A DNA stretch of 64,000 nt, taken from positions 1-64,000 of the forward strand of contig JADKKH010000005.1 of the NCBI GenBank assembly GCA_016720585.1. The letters are read 5' to 3'. Source of the stretch: Chitinophagaceae bacterium. Its GTDB lineage: Bacteria; Bacteroidota; Bacteroidia; Chitinophagales; Chitinophagaceae. The notes under the pieces were generated by a model that was not told where the DNA came from, made no database searches, and saw only the letters and a program-made list of their open reading frames with translations. Made by a program: the position numbers and the translations under genes. Below, piece after piece: positions 47,029 to 56,002 of the stretch (its first letter is position 1; the number at the start of each line of letters is the position of its first letter).

Positions 47029-47409
47029 TTATAAATCAATTTTTCCCTTTGCAAACAGGAAACTTGTCAGAGCCAATGTTATACCGTAGGACTTAAAGGC
47101 AGGTTCATACTCGCCTCCCTCTAATTTTGATAAAAGAAAAAAGAATAGCATCCCGGAAAGAACCATTGAGGTAATCAAAAACCAACGAAGCCATGCATCC
47201 TTTTCCTTCGACGCATTCATGCCATAACTATAGGAAAGCAAACCTGCAAATATTCCGCCAACGCCAAAAATGACTATAAATGCTGCTACAGAATAGAACC
47301 GGGAATAGAAAAATACCAACAGAATGTCAAACAAACTGGTGACTATTAGCATCAGTATAATAACACTAATACAGGTGACTAATGGTTTCCCAAATCGGTA
47401 AAGATTCAT
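47029..47409 (-). CDS. Small integral membrane protein
   Basis: A 126-residue protein with four predicted membrane helices: about 10-33 (VTCISVIILMLIVTSLFDIL), 40-62 (AAFIVIFGVGGIFAGLLSYSY), 72-92 (WFLITSMVLSGMLFFFLL) and 102-120 (GITLALTSFLF). Short loops; charged residues lie at the ends. No family recognised. Sits in a group of small membrane and lipoproteins on the minus strand. Confidence 0.68.
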   Translation of the reverse strand: MNLYRFGKPLVTCISVIILMLIVTSLFDILLVFFYSRFYSVAAFIVIFGVGGIFAGLLSYSYGMNASKEKDAWLRWFLITSMVLSGMLFFFLLSKLEGGEYEPAFKSYGITLALTSFLFAKGKIDL

Positions 47410-47442
47410 ACCCGTAAGATAATTATTTCCTCGAAAAAAAAT

Positions 47443-47470
47443 AAAACGGTTTGAGTTAACAAACCGTTTT
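47443..47470. terminator. Terminator downstream of the YqaE-like gene
   Basis: AAAACGGTTTG (47443-47453) pairs perfectly with CAAACCGTTTT (47460-47470); the A run on the left gives a T run for minus-strand transcripts. Confidence 0.85.
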
Positions 47471-47493
47471 ACTATTACCGCGAATTTCTTTGT

Positions 47494-47904
47494 TTAATGA
47501 TCACCCAGTATAACAATCAGTGCATAAATAACTCCGGGTACAAAAAACAATATAGTGAGAAGCAGACTAATCCAGAACCTTTTGTTGATCACTCCTTCAT
47601 GAAGATATACTGCCAAAGGTGGAAGTAACAGGGCAAGGATTACCAGTAATATAGTATTGGTGCTGGGTTCTTTGCCGGCTTTTTTAGCTTCGTTATAGGC
47701 TTTTAATGCTTTTTTAGCATCCTTAATTTTTTCCCTTCTTTCCGCTTTTGGCAGGCTTCTGAACGCCTCCATAGCTCCTTTAACCAGGGCCCGGTCAGGT
47801 TTTTCAGAGTTTGTTGTTACCGGAACAACTATTGTTGCCTGTAAAGAATTAAATGAAGAAAAAATAATTATACCGGCCAGTACTGTCAATAATCCTTTTC
47901 TCAT
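47494..47904 (-). CDS. YqaE/Pmp3-family membrane protein with N-terminal extension
   Basis: A 136-residue protein; start 47904 begins a signal peptide-like helix (RKGLLTVLAGIIIFSS). The central part is charged and helical (LVKGAMEAFRSLPKAERREK). The C-terminal 50 residues, with LLVILALLLPPLAVYLHEG and LLLTILFFVPGVIYALIVIL, match the YqaE/Pmp3 two-helix proteins, which are usually about 55 residues long and respond to membrane stress. The extension is a Bacteroidota feature I recognise only as a pattern. Confidence 0.82.
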   Translation of the reverse strand: MRKGLLTVLAGIIIFSSFNSLQATIVVPVTTNSEKPDRALVKGAMEAFRSLPKAERREKIKDAKKALKAYNEAKKAGKEPSTNTILLVILALLLPPLAVYLHEGVINKRFWISLLLTILFFVPGVIYALIVILGDH

Positions 47905-47972
47905 AATAATTTGATTTAATAATTGTTTAGAATAGTATTCGGCAATCAAACCAGACAATTAGTATGCCGGAA

Positions 47973-48000
47973 CAAAAAAAGTCCCGATTTACCCGGGACT
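47973..48000 (-). terminator. Terminator of the small membrane protein gene at 48032
   Basis: On the minus strand AGTCCCG pairs with CGGGACT (plus coordinates 47994-48000 and 47980-47986), with seven T after it (A run 47974-47980). Confidence 0.75.
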
Positions 48001-48031
48001 CTAAAAGAAGTTTCAATCCGGGGTTACCGGT

Positions 48032-48187
48032 TTACATAATATCCATGGCTTTTACAAAAGCAGTTGTTTGAAAGGGGAGTATCAGGGTAAGCCATTCCCA
48101 ATGTGTATAGATGGCGAAAATCAAAGCGGCTGTTGAAGCCAGGCATACCAGCCACCAAAAACCTCTATATTTTTTTGTCTGTTCCAT
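48032..48187 (-). CDS. Very small membrane protein (51 residues)
   Basis: Found by reading the minus strand between two larger genes. ATG (48185-48187) to TAA (48032-48034) gives a 51-residue protein starting MEQTKKYRGFWWLVCLASTA, with a hydrophobic helix at about 10-28 and a second one at about 29-45 (HWEWLTLILPFQTTAFV). A TATTTTTG box lies 15 bases upstream and a terminator directly follows, so it has the parts of a complete small transcription unit. No family recognised. Confidence 0.65.
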   Translation of the reverse strand: MEQTKKYRGFWWLVCLASTAALIFAIYTHWEWLTLILPFQTTAFVKAMDIM

Positions 48188-48201
48188 TTAAATAATTTGC
48201 G

Positions 48202-48209
48202 CAAAAATA
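48202..48209 (-). promoter_or_regulatory. -7 box for the 51-residue protein gene
   Basis: On the minus strand TATTTTTG matches TAnnTTTG, 14-15 bases before the ATG at 48187. Confidence 0.45.
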
Positions 48210-48249
48210 GGATGGCATTGCGGAATGAAAAAAAGAGTTTTCAACTTAT

Positions 48250-48771
48250 TCACATAACGATTCTTTTCCTCATTGCCAATGGGATGGCCAGTAGTGCAGC
48301 AACCAGCGCAAGAGCCCATTTGGTAATAACCACAAAATGGTACCTGTTAAATTCAGCACCAATAACCGGATTCTTTATCCAGGCAAACAGTTGATAATTT
48401 TCAGCAATATCACAAGTCCAGGCAACTAATTGCAACAGGGCAAAGACCCCGAGAATTTTCCTTAAAAGTGCACTAGAGGATTTTTCTCTTGCCATCATAC
48501 AGAGCGCTGAAATACCGGGATAAACACCGGCCATAAAGGCAAAATCAAAGCTCAGGTGATATTTCAGAATTGATTTTACAGGTTCATCCAGACCAGACAG
48601 GATAGCAGCCACTTTTTCTTTGGTGTAACTGATCTCCATCCCGATTATGGAAAATTTTTCCCCATTTTGCCAAAAATCCCCTTCCATCCACTTCATACAA
48701 AAGGCAGTTCCGGCAAAAAGGCCCACGCAAAACAAAAATAGCTTCTGCCATCCTTTATACTTAGTAGTCAT
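48250..48771 (-). CDS. Integral membrane protein of unknown function
   Basis: A 173-residue protein with four likely membrane helices: about 10-27 (KLFLFCVGLFAGTAFCM), 70-92 (LSFDFAFMAGVYPGISALCMM), 104-122 (ILGVFALLQLVAWTCDIA) and 148-167 (WALALVAALLAIPLA). The segment between helices 1 and 2 contains a predicted amphipathic part (EISYTKEKVAAIL). No family recognised. Upstream region with malQ is divergent. Confidence 0.7.
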   Translation of the reverse strand: MTTKYKGWQKLFLFCVGLFAGTAFCMKWMEGDFWQNGEKFSIIGMEISYTKEKVAAILSGLDEPVKSILKYHLSFDFAFMAGVYPGISALCMMAREKSSSALLRKILGVFALLQLVAWTCDIAENYQLFAWIKNPVIGAEFNRYHFVVITKWALALVAALLAIPLAMRKRIVM

Positions 48772-48901
48772 GCGATTGCGGTATTTTTTTTAAAAAATAT
48801 CTGACAGAAAAGACAGAACCTTATATCTTTTTTATACTTTCGTAATCAATGTGTTTTAATAACACAATCATAAGCCAATTAATACAGAACCACCACTTAG
48901 A

Positions 48902-51601
48902 ATGAAGCTTCACTTTTACTTACGTTTTCATACAAAACACGGACAGAGTTTGTGGCTTACCGGAGATACGGACGAACTGGGAAACAATGATCCGGCTAAA
49001 GCATTCCCGCTCACCTACATGAATGATGAGTTTTGGGAAGGCTTTCTGGAAATAAAAAAGAAAGAACTCCATAAATGCATTACATACAAATATATAGTAA
49101 AGAATGAAAGTAACGAGCTGCTGTATGAGTGGGGAAAGGACCGGCAGATTGATGAATTCAAAAAAGACCTGGAGGAAATACAGTTGGTGGATACCTGGAA
49201 CCATGCCGGTGAATATGAGAATGCTTTTTATTCAGCTGCCTTTAAAAAAGTCTTACTAAAAAGACCTCATTCAAAAAATAAGGGGCTATCTGTTAAAAAT
49301 TTCACGCATCTGTTTAAAGTAAAAGCACCTTTACTTAAAAAAAATGAAGTGGTGTGTTTAACCGGCAATTGTGAACGAATGAATGATTGGTCAGAACATA
49401 AGCCAGTCCTATTAGTCAAGGAAGGAGATTGGTGGAAAGCAAGCCTGGACCTATCCGATTCCGCTTTCCCGGTGGCCTATAAATACGGAGTTTACAATAT
49501 AAAAGAAAAAAATTTTTCGGGATATGAGCAAGGCAATAACCGGCTCCTCTATAGTGATGCCGGAAAGAAAAAAGTAACTATCGCCCATGACGGGTTTGTA
49601 CATTTACCCAACAATACCTGGAAAGGATCGGGTGTGGCTATCCCAGTATTCAGTTTACGGAGCAAAAACAGTTTTGGTGTTGGGGAGTTTGCAGATATAA
49701 AACTCTTGGTGGACTGGGCCAAAATGGCCGGGTTGAAACTCATCCAGTTGTTGCCGATAAATAATACCATGGCGACTTTCAGCTGGATGGATTCTTATCC
49801 TTATTCGGCCATCTCGGCATTTGCTTTACATCCTTTATATATCAACCTGGCTAAAGTAGCGGGAAAAGATTATGCTGAACAACTCATTTCGCTGAAAACA
49901 AAGCAGAAACAATTGAACGAACTGCCCGTTGTCGACTATGAAGAAGTAATGAAATTGAAATTTTCAGTTTTGAAGGAACTGTATGAGGTTATGGGTGAAG
50001 AAAGTTTTGAATCAGACGATTACAAACATTTTTTTAAGCAAAACAAACATTGGCTGGAATCATTTGCCGCTTTTTGTTATTTCAGGGAGAAGTACCAGAC
50101 ATCCAATTATGAAGAATGGAAATCAAACGGTATTTATGATAAAACAGAAATTGATAAGCTGACATCTCCAAAATCGCCGGTGTATAAACAGATAGGTTTC
50201 TATTATTTTAACCAGTATCATCTGCACCTTCAATTGAAAGAGGCGGTTGATTATGCACATAAAAAAGGGGTAGTGCTTAAAGGGGATCTCCCCATTGGAA
50301 TTTCCCGGAAAAGTTGTGATGCTTGGGTAGCACCTGAATTATATAATATGTGCTGGCAGGCTGGAGCACCCCCGGATGACTTTACGGCCGTTGGGCAAAA
50401 CTGGGGCTTCCCGACTTATAACTGGAAACAGATGCAGAAAAGTGATTTTGCCTGGTGGAAACAACGCTTTGAGCAGCTGAGTAATTATTTTGATGCATTC
50501 CGTATTGACCATATTCTTGGATTCTTCCGGATCTGGAGTATTCCTGCCAATGCCGTACAGGGTATCCTCGGAAGATTTGATCCCTGTCTTCCTGTTCATA
50601 TCAATGAATTTGGTGAAAATGGTATCTGGTTCGATTATCAGCGATATTGCCGTCCGTATATTACAGATGAGGTACTGCTTGAAATATTTGGTGACCGGTC
50701 TGGATATGTAAAAGATAAATTTCTTGTTGCAAATAATTTTGGCGGGTATGATCTGGAAATGGAATTTGAATCGCAAAAGCAGGTGGAAGAATATTTTGCC
50801 ACAACTGATAAGCCGGAAGAAAATGAACCATTAAAACTTGGTTTATTTGATCTTATTTCGAATGTTATCCTTTTTGAAGAAAACGGATCCCAGGGAGAGG
50901 AGTTTCATTTCCGCATCGCCATTGAAAAAACATCATCGTTCCGAAATCTCGCACCACCCATACAGGAAAAGCTAAAAGCACTTTACGATAATTATTTTTA
51001 TCGCCGGCAGGATGATTTCTGGTTCAAAGAGGCGATGAACAAATTACCGCAACTGAAAGCGGCCACCAATATGCTTGTTTGTGGAGAGGACCTGGGTATG
51101 GTACCCCATTGTGTGCCGGAAGTAATGCAGCAACTGGGAATACTCAGCCTGGAAATTCAACGAATGCCAAAAGATCCTAAGACCGAATTTTTCAACCCAA
51201 AAGATGCACCGTATCTGTCCGTAATCACCCCCTCAACGCATGACATGAGTACGATCAGAGACTGGTGGGAAGAGAACCCGGGAAAAACACAGCATTTTTA
51301 TAACCATGTGCTCGGTCAGTGGGGAGCGGCTCCACAATATTGCGAATCCTGGGTAAGCCGGGCAATTATTCTACAACATCTGTATTCTCCGGCTATGTGG
51401 AGCATTTTTCAACTTCAGGATATTCTGGGTATGAGTGAAACACTCCGTCGCGAAAATCCTAAGGAAGAACGGATTAATAATCCTGCCAATCCCAAAAACT
51501 ACTGGCAGTACCGGATGCATATTTCATTAGAAGACCTGATAAAAGAAAAAGAATTCAATGATGAATTAAAGGATTATGTCATACAGAGTGGAAGAGGGTA
51601 G
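48902..51601 (+). CDS. malQ: 4-alpha-glucanotransferase with two N-terminal starch-binding domains
   Basis: Amylomaltase of GH77 that transfers glucan segments between maltooligosaccharides. Two CBM20 domains at about 1-100 and 135-245 (HFYLRFHTKHGQSLWLTGDT, WWKASLDLSDSAFPVAYKYG) precede the catalytic barrel (about 260-890). Catalytic residues are the nucleophile Asp in FRIDHILGFF (about 533), the Glu in VCGEDLGM (about 726) and the Asp in STHDMSTIRD (about 777). The 899-residue multi-domain type resembles plant DPE2-like enzymes that act on soluble glucans. The same direction as the next gene, 115 bases away. Confidence 0.95.
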   Translation: MKLHFYLRFHTKHGQSLWLTGDTDELGNNDPAKAFPLTYMNDEFWEGFLEIKKKELHKCITYKYIVKNESNELLYEWGKDRQIDEFKKDLEEIQLVDTWNHAGEYENAFYSAAFKKVLLKRPHSKNKGLSVKNFTHLFKVKAPLLKKNEVVCLTGNCERMNDWSEHKPVLLVKEGDWWKASLDLSDSAFPVAYKYGVYNIKEKNFSGYEQGNNRLLYSDAGKKKVTIAHDGFVHLPNNTWKGSGVAIPVFSLRSKNSFGVGEFADIKLLVDWAKMAGLKLIQLLPINNTMATFSWMDSYPYSAISAFALHPLYINLAKVAGKDYAEQLISLKTKQKQLNELPVVDYEEVMKLKFSVLKELYEVMGEESFESDDYKHFFKQNKHWLESFAAFCYFREKYQTSNYEEWKSNGIYDKTEIDKLTSPKSPVYKQIGFYYFNQYHLHLQLKEAVDYAHKKGVVLKGDLPIGISRKSCDAWVAPELYNMCWQAGAPPDDFTAVGQNWGFPTYNWKQMQKSDFAWWKQRFEQLSNYFDAFRIDHILGFFRIWSIPANAVQGILGRFDPCLPVHINEFGENGIWFDYQRYCRPYITDEVLLEIFGDRSGYVKDKFLVANNFGGYDLEMEFESQKQVEEYFATTDKPEENEPLKLGLFDLISNVILFEENGSQGEEFHFRIAIEKTSSFRNLAPPIQEKLKALYDNYFYRRQDDFWFKEAMNKLPQLKAATNMLVCGEDLGMVPHCVPEVMQQLGILSLEIQRMPKDPKTEFFNPKDAPYLSVITPSTHDMSTIRDWWEENPGKTQHFYNHVLGQWGAAPQYCESWVSRAIILQHLYSPAMWSIFQLQDILGMSETLRRENPKEERINNPANPKNYWQYRMHISLEDLIKEKEFNDELKDYVIQSGRG

Positions 51602-51669
51602 GAAATATTGAGCATATGAACAAAGAATACCGGATAATGAAGTGAAGAAATTTAAGTGTTCAATATTCC

Positions 51670-51698
51670 TTGTTCGATATTCTACATGCATTACTTTG
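51670..51698 (+). promoter_or_regulatory. Candidate promoter of the dipeptide epimerase gene
   Basis: TTG at 51670-51672 and TTACTTTG at 51691-51698, one base from the TAnnTTTG consensus, are 18 bases apart and precede the TTG start codon by 18 bases. Confidence 0.4.
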
Positions 51699-51716
51699 CA
51701 TAACAATTTCTGAAAT

Positions 51717-52748
51717 TTGAAAGTATCCTACTGGCAATACAATCTCAAATTCCGCCATCCCTTCACCATTTCAAAGGGAACCAAGACACACCAGCCCACC
51801 TTAATTGTTGAACTGGATCATTTCGGTATCAAAGGATATGGAGAAGCGCCTGCGATTGCTTATTATCATATCCCCGTGGAGAAAATGATCGAAGACCTGG
51901 AATCCAAAAAATTTTTTATTGAAAAATTTGCTTTTACCGATCCGGAGCGTTACTGGCATTACCTGCACCATTTACTGCCCCAAAATCCTTTTTTAGTATG
52001 TGCACTGGATATAGCCTCATGGGATCTCTATGGTAAAATGAAAAAGAAAAAACTGTATGAAATCTGGGGTGGAGCTATTTCCCATAACCCCATCTGCGAT
52101 TACACCATTGGAATTGATACTCCCGAGAAAATGGTTGCCAAGATGAAAGAAAAACCCTGGCCGATCTATAAAATCAAAGTGGGCACAGCAGATGATATAT
52201 CCATAGTTAAGGCGTTGCGGCAGCAAACTACCGCTACTTTACGCGTAGATGCCAATGCAGCCTGGGACATGGAAACTGCCTTACAATTGATTCCACAATT
52301 AAAAGAACTCGGCGTGGAGCTGGTAGAGCAACCCCTGGCTAAGGATGATTGGGAAGGCATGAAAGTACTTTACAATACCTCAACGCTGCCCTTATATGCA
52401 GACGAGTCCTGTGTTTCAGAACAGGATGTTGAAAAATGCCGGGATCATTTTCATGGCATCAATATCAAGCTGACCAAATGCGGTGGTATAACCCCTGCCC
52501 GGCGGATGATTGACAAAGCCAAAGAGCTGAACCTGAAAGTGATGATTGGCTGTATGAATGAATCAACCATTGGTTCAGCAGCCATTGCACATTTACTACC
52601 GTTTATTGACGAAGTAGATATGGACGGGCCTTTGTTGCTTGAAGAGGATGTGGCAACCGGAATCAGCTATGATTATGGAAAGATTGGTTATTCTGAAGAG
52701 CCCGGACTGGGAATTAGTTATACCGGTTTGTATAAGAAAGAAATTTGA
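51717..52748 (+). CDS. Dipeptide epimerase (L-Ala-D/L-Glu epimerase-like), enolase superfamily
   Basis: Enolase-superfamily racemase of 343 residues that epimerises dipeptides from peptidoglycan or peptides. It starts with a TTG codon at 51717 because the conserved N-terminal KVSYWQYNLKFRHPFTISKG begins there and no ATG is in place. The active-site acids and bases are Lys in IYKIKVGT (about 152-159), Asp in LRVDANAAW (about 178), Glu in ELVEQPL (about 205), Asp in LYADESC (about 230) and Lys in NIKLTKCGG (about 255). GCMNESTIGSAA is the usual substrate-binding end. Confidence 0.92.
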   Translation: MKVSYWQYNLKFRHPFTISKGTKTHQPTLIVELDHFGIKGYGEAPAIAYYHIPVEKMIEDLESKKFFIEKFAFTDPERYWHYLHHLLPQNPFLVCALDIASWDLYGKMKKKKLYEIWGGAISHNPICDYTIGIDTPEKMVAKMKEKPWPIYKIKVGTADDISIVKALRQQTTATLRVDANAAWDMETALQLIPQLKELGVELVEQPLAKDDWEGMKVLYNTSTLPLYADESCVSEQDVEKCRDHFHGINIKLTKCGGITPARRMIDKAKELNLKVMIGCMNESTIGSAAIAHLLPFIDEVDMDGPLLLEEDVATGISYDYGKIGYSEEPGLGISYTGLYKKEI

Positions 52749-52832
52749 ATCCATAACAAATGAACAAGGAAAATCAAACACCGAAGTTTTTTCACTTCAT
52801 CATTTAACATGCCTTGTTCCTTATTCAATCTT

Positions 52833-54875
52833 CTACCAGATCTTCACCCGTAAACTATCTGCCCGAAACATTTTATCTCCCGGTTTAATACTAAACGTTG
52901 AATAAAATTCATCCACATCAACAAATGGTCCGTTAACCCGGTATTTAGCAGGGGAATGTACATCCGATAACAGGCTGTTTCTTAATTGTTCTTCGCGGGT
53001 GTGACCTAACCAACCGAGTGCATAGCCCAGACAATACCGTTGCATAGGTGTTAAACCTGCGATCATTTTATTCTCTTTATACTGCACTGTCTTTTTAAAT
53101 GCTTCTATTCCCAATAAGATACCGCCAAGATCTGCAATATTTTCGCCCGTAGTAGCTTTGCCGTTGATATGATAACCGGGCACCGGTTCAAATTCATTAA
53201 ACTGTTTGATTATATAATCCGCCCGTTTTTTAAATTCTTCTTCATCTTTGGGTGTCCACCAGCTTACTAAATTTCCTTTGGCATCAAATTGCCGGCCTTC
53301 ATCATCAAAGCCATGTGTAATTTCATGACCAATGGTGGATGCACCGGCATATCCATACACGGTGGCATCATCTAATTCTTCATCCCGGTAACCAGGAACA
53401 GTAAAAATTCCGGCAGGCAAAACGATTTCATTATTTGAGGGATTATAATACGCATTATAGGTTTGCGGGAACATTTCCCATTCATCCCGGTCAACCGGTT
53501 TGCCCAGTTTATTGGTATTATAGTTATCCCACCAGGTATTTGCATTCACCAGGTTTTGTAAATAACTCGCTTTGCCGATCTCCATGGAACTGAAATCTTT
53601 CCATTTTTCGGGGTATCCCACTTTTCTTTTTATGGCAGCTAACTTGGCATAAGCTTTTTGTTTGGTACTGTCACCCATCCAGGATAATTTACCAATCCGG
53701 TCTTTTAAGGCTTCCCGGATCGCTTCCACCATATCTTCATACCGCTTCTTGGCTTTTTCGTTGAAAAATTCTTTTACATACAACTGTCCAAGCATTTCAC
53801 CCATAACATTTTCTGAACTTTGGATCGATCTTTTCCACCGGGGCTTTCTGACTTTTGCTCCGCTAAAAAGTTTATTGAAATTAAATGCAGCAACGCCATA
53901 TTTATCCGGTAATGCAATAGAAAAATCACTTATTAAATTAACCTTGACATAACTTTTCCAATCAGCAACCGGAACTGTTTTTAATACGACATCAAGTGTT
54001 TTAAAGAAATCCGGCTGTCCGACAATTACTGAATCAATTCCTTTGACGCCACTTAAACGGAAAAAATCCGGCCAATCAATTTGGGTATTCATTTTACCCA
54101 GGTCGGCAATGGCCATCTTATTATAATTCTTGTATGGATCCCGGAGATCTTCAAGTTTACGGCTGGCCTGGGCCAGTTTTGTTTCAAGTGCCAGAATATT
54201 TTTAGCAGCAGTTTCCGCTGCAGCAGCATCATCACCAGACATCGTTAAGACATTGGCGAGGTATTTTATGTATTCATTCCGGATATTAACCGTAGCGCTA
54301 TCCGTTTTAAAATAATATTCCCGCTCCGGCAAACCAATTCCTCCCTGCCATAATTTATAGGCCATGACCTCACTGTTCTTATCATCCTGAGTAATAAAAT
54401 TTCCAAACAGGGTAGAGGAACCAATTTTTTTTAATTCCGCAACCGTTGTCAGCAAACTTTTTAAATCCTGGATCGCATTCACTTTATCCAGCCAGGGTTG
54501 CAACGGTTTTAGCCCATCCGCTTCAATTTTTGCACTGTCCATTGCAAGTGTCCAGAAGTCACCTATTTTTTGTTCCGGACTTCCTTTTGCTGCATTGGAG
54601 GAAGCCGATTTTTCAGAAATTTCACGAAGGCGCTTTAGATTTTCCTCAATGACCAGGTTCCCGATCCCCCAGGAAGATTGTTCGCCCGGTATAGGATTCC
54701 TTTTGATCCAGCCGCCATTGGCATATTGAAAAAAATCTTCACCGGGACTAACGGTAGTATCCATGTTCACAGCCAGAACATCTTCTTTTTTACTTGCGCT
54801 TTTCGCTTTGCTCTTACAGGAATACGTGCCAACCGTTACGAAGCTCAGGACCAGTATTGGAAAAAATAAACGCAT
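52833..54875 (-). CDS. M13-family (neprilysin-like) metallopeptidase, lipoprotein
   Basis: A 680-residue zinc endopeptidase of the PepO/neprilysin family. The signal peptide ends in lipobox TYSC (Cys about 20), so the enzyme is probably anchored in the outer membrane. The zinc-binding HEITHGFDDEGRQFD (about 518-532) and the third ligand in GENIADLGG (about 578) are intact, and NAYYNPSNNEIVLPAGI is the conserved substrate-binding segment. Length is usual. It is separated from the following plus-strand gene by about 200 bases of low-complexity spacer. Confidence 0.95.
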   Translation of the reverse strand: MRLFFPILVLSFVTVGTYSCKSKAKSASKKEDVLAVNMDTTVSPGEDFFQYANGGWIKRNPIPGEQSSWGIGNLVIEENLKRLREISEKSASSNAAKGSPEQKIGDFWTLAMDSAKIEADGLKPLQPWLDKVNAIQDLKSLLTTVAELKKIGSSTLFGNFITQDDKNSEVMAYKLWQGGIGLPEREYYFKTDSATVNIRNEYIKYLANVLTMSGDDAAAAETAAKNILALETKLAQASRKLEDLRDPYKNYNKMAIADLGKMNTQIDWPDFFRLSGVKGIDSVIVGQPDFFKTLDVVLKTVPVADWKSYVKVNLISDFSIALPDKYGVAAFNFNKLFSGAKVRKPRWKRSIQSSENVMGEMLGQLYVKEFFNEKAKKRYEDMVEAIREALKDRIGKLSWMGDSTKQKAYAKLAAIKRKVGYPEKWKDFSSMEIGKASYLQNLVNANTWWDNYNTNKLGKPVDRDEWEMFPQTYNAYYNPSNNEIVLPAGIFTVPGYRDEELDDATVYGYAGASTIGHEITHGFDDEGRQFDAKGNLVSWWTPKDEEEFKKRADYIIKQFNEFEPVPGYHINGKATTGENIADLGGILLGIEAFKKTVQYKENKMIAGLTPMQRYCLGYALGWLGHTREEQLRNSLLSDVHSPAKYRVNGPFVDVDEFYSTFSIKPGDKMFRADSLRVKIW

Positions 54876-55048
54876 AATTAGTAGATTTATATTTTAAAAA
54901 TAGGGGAATCTTGACCATTCGAAAAAAAATTATGATAAACGGGTTTACAATTTTCAAGTTGGAGATTTTTTTCATTTTTTCATTCAGGGGTTAAAGGCAC
55001 TAATTTTTGATTTTTCATCGTTTATTATGAGAAACCCTTTTGCAGCCT

Positions 55049-55056
55049 TAATTTTG
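55049..55056 (+). promoter_or_regulatory. Candidate -7 box for the outer-membrane protein gene
   Basis: TAATTTTG matches TAnnTTTG, 22 bases before the start codon at 55079. Confidence 0.4.
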
Positions 55057-55078
55057 CATCCAGCCGGATTGGCTTTTT

Positions 55079-55936
55079 ATGAAAAAATATTGCATCACAC
55101 TGATATCCATTTTTTGTGCCTGTATGGTTAAGGCGCAAGGTTTCCATATAGGCGTTTTTGGAGGACTCGCTGCTTATAACGGAGACCTTGTTGAAAAGAT
55201 ATTTCCCAAAAAAGTAACCAATGGTGCAATAGGTCTAACGGTCAGTTTTGAAATAAGTGACCAAATCATGCTGCGGGCTGGAGGCACTTATGCAGTAATA
55301 GGTGGTATAGATCGCTTAAGTGATAATGTGGATGCCCGGGCACGCAACCTTTCTTTTGAAACATCCATTACCGAATTCAGCTTACTCGGAGAATACTATC
55401 TGCTGAATTTAAACGAAAAGATATATTCCCCTTACCTATTTGCAGGAGCAGCGGTTTTTCAATTCAATCCCTATGTGTATACCGGGAGCAAACAAAAAAT
55501 ATTTTTGAACCCGCTTGGTACAGAAGGACAGGGTTTAGCCGGTTATCCGGATCGCAAGCCTTATAACCTCACGCAATTGGCGATTCCTTTTGGAGGAGGA
55601 ATTAAACTTGCTGTAACGGACCAACTCCGGATAGGCTTTGAAGGCGGACTCCGGAAATTATTTACCGACTATCTGGATGATGTCAGCACAAATTATATTG
55701 ATGAAACTGACCTATTGACCGGAAAAGGCCAGTTAGCTGTAGATATTTCTTACCGGGGTGATGAAGTAGCTGGCGGTAGCCTGATTTATCCGGTAAAAGG
55801 ATACCAGCGGGGTAGTCCCAAACGTAAAGACATTTATTATTTTGCGGGCATACATCTTACGTACAAACTGGGAGGTGGGGGAGGTGGATTAACCGGAAGT
55901 AAAAACCGAACCGGTTGCCCGGTTAATGTGTATTAA
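55079..55936 (+). CDS. Outer-membrane beta-barrel protein (DUF6089-like)
   Basis: A 285-residue exported protein. Signal peptide ends at MVKAQG; the barrel starts HIGVFGGLAAYNGDLVEKIF, which matches the family of DUF6089-like outer membrane proteins of Bacteroidota. Strands with terminal aromatics alternate through the sequence (FSLLGEYYLLNLNEKIYSPY, DIYYFAGIHLTYKLGG). A Gly-rich C-terminal extension (GGGGGGLTGSKNRTG) follows the last strand. Its specific role is unknown. The gene 67 bases downstream has its own promoter. Confidence 0.8.
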   Translation: MKKYCITLISIFCACMVKAQGFHIGVFGGLAAYNGDLVEKIFPKKVTNGAIGLTVSFEISDQIMLRAGGTYAVIGGIDRLSDNVDARARNLSFETSITEFSLLGEYYLLNLNEKIYSPYLFAGAAVFQFNPYVYTGSKQKIFLNPLGTEGQGLAGYPDRKPYNLTQLAIPFGGGIKLAVTDQLRIGFEGGLRKLFTDYLDDVSTNYIDETDLLTGKGQLAVDISYRGDEVAGGSLIYPVKGYQRGSPKRKDIYYFAGIHLTYKLGGGGGGLTGSKNRTGCPVNVY

Positions 55937-55957
55937 TTAGTTCTGTTACCCGAACAA

Positions 55958-55984
55958 TTGCACCGGGGCCTTGTTGTACCTTTG
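55958..55984 (+). promoter_or_regulatory. Candidate promoter of the UbiD-type gene
   Basis: TTG at 55958-55960 and TACCTTTG at 55977-55984, separated by 16 bases, precede the ATG at 56003 by 18 bases. Confidence 0.5.
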
Positions 55985-56002
55985 CGAAGTTTATCAACAA
56001 CT

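Noticed and set aside
51717..52748. Idea that malQ and the epimerase form one operon
   Set aside because: A 115-base gap containing a near-consensus promoter separates them and the functions are unrelated.
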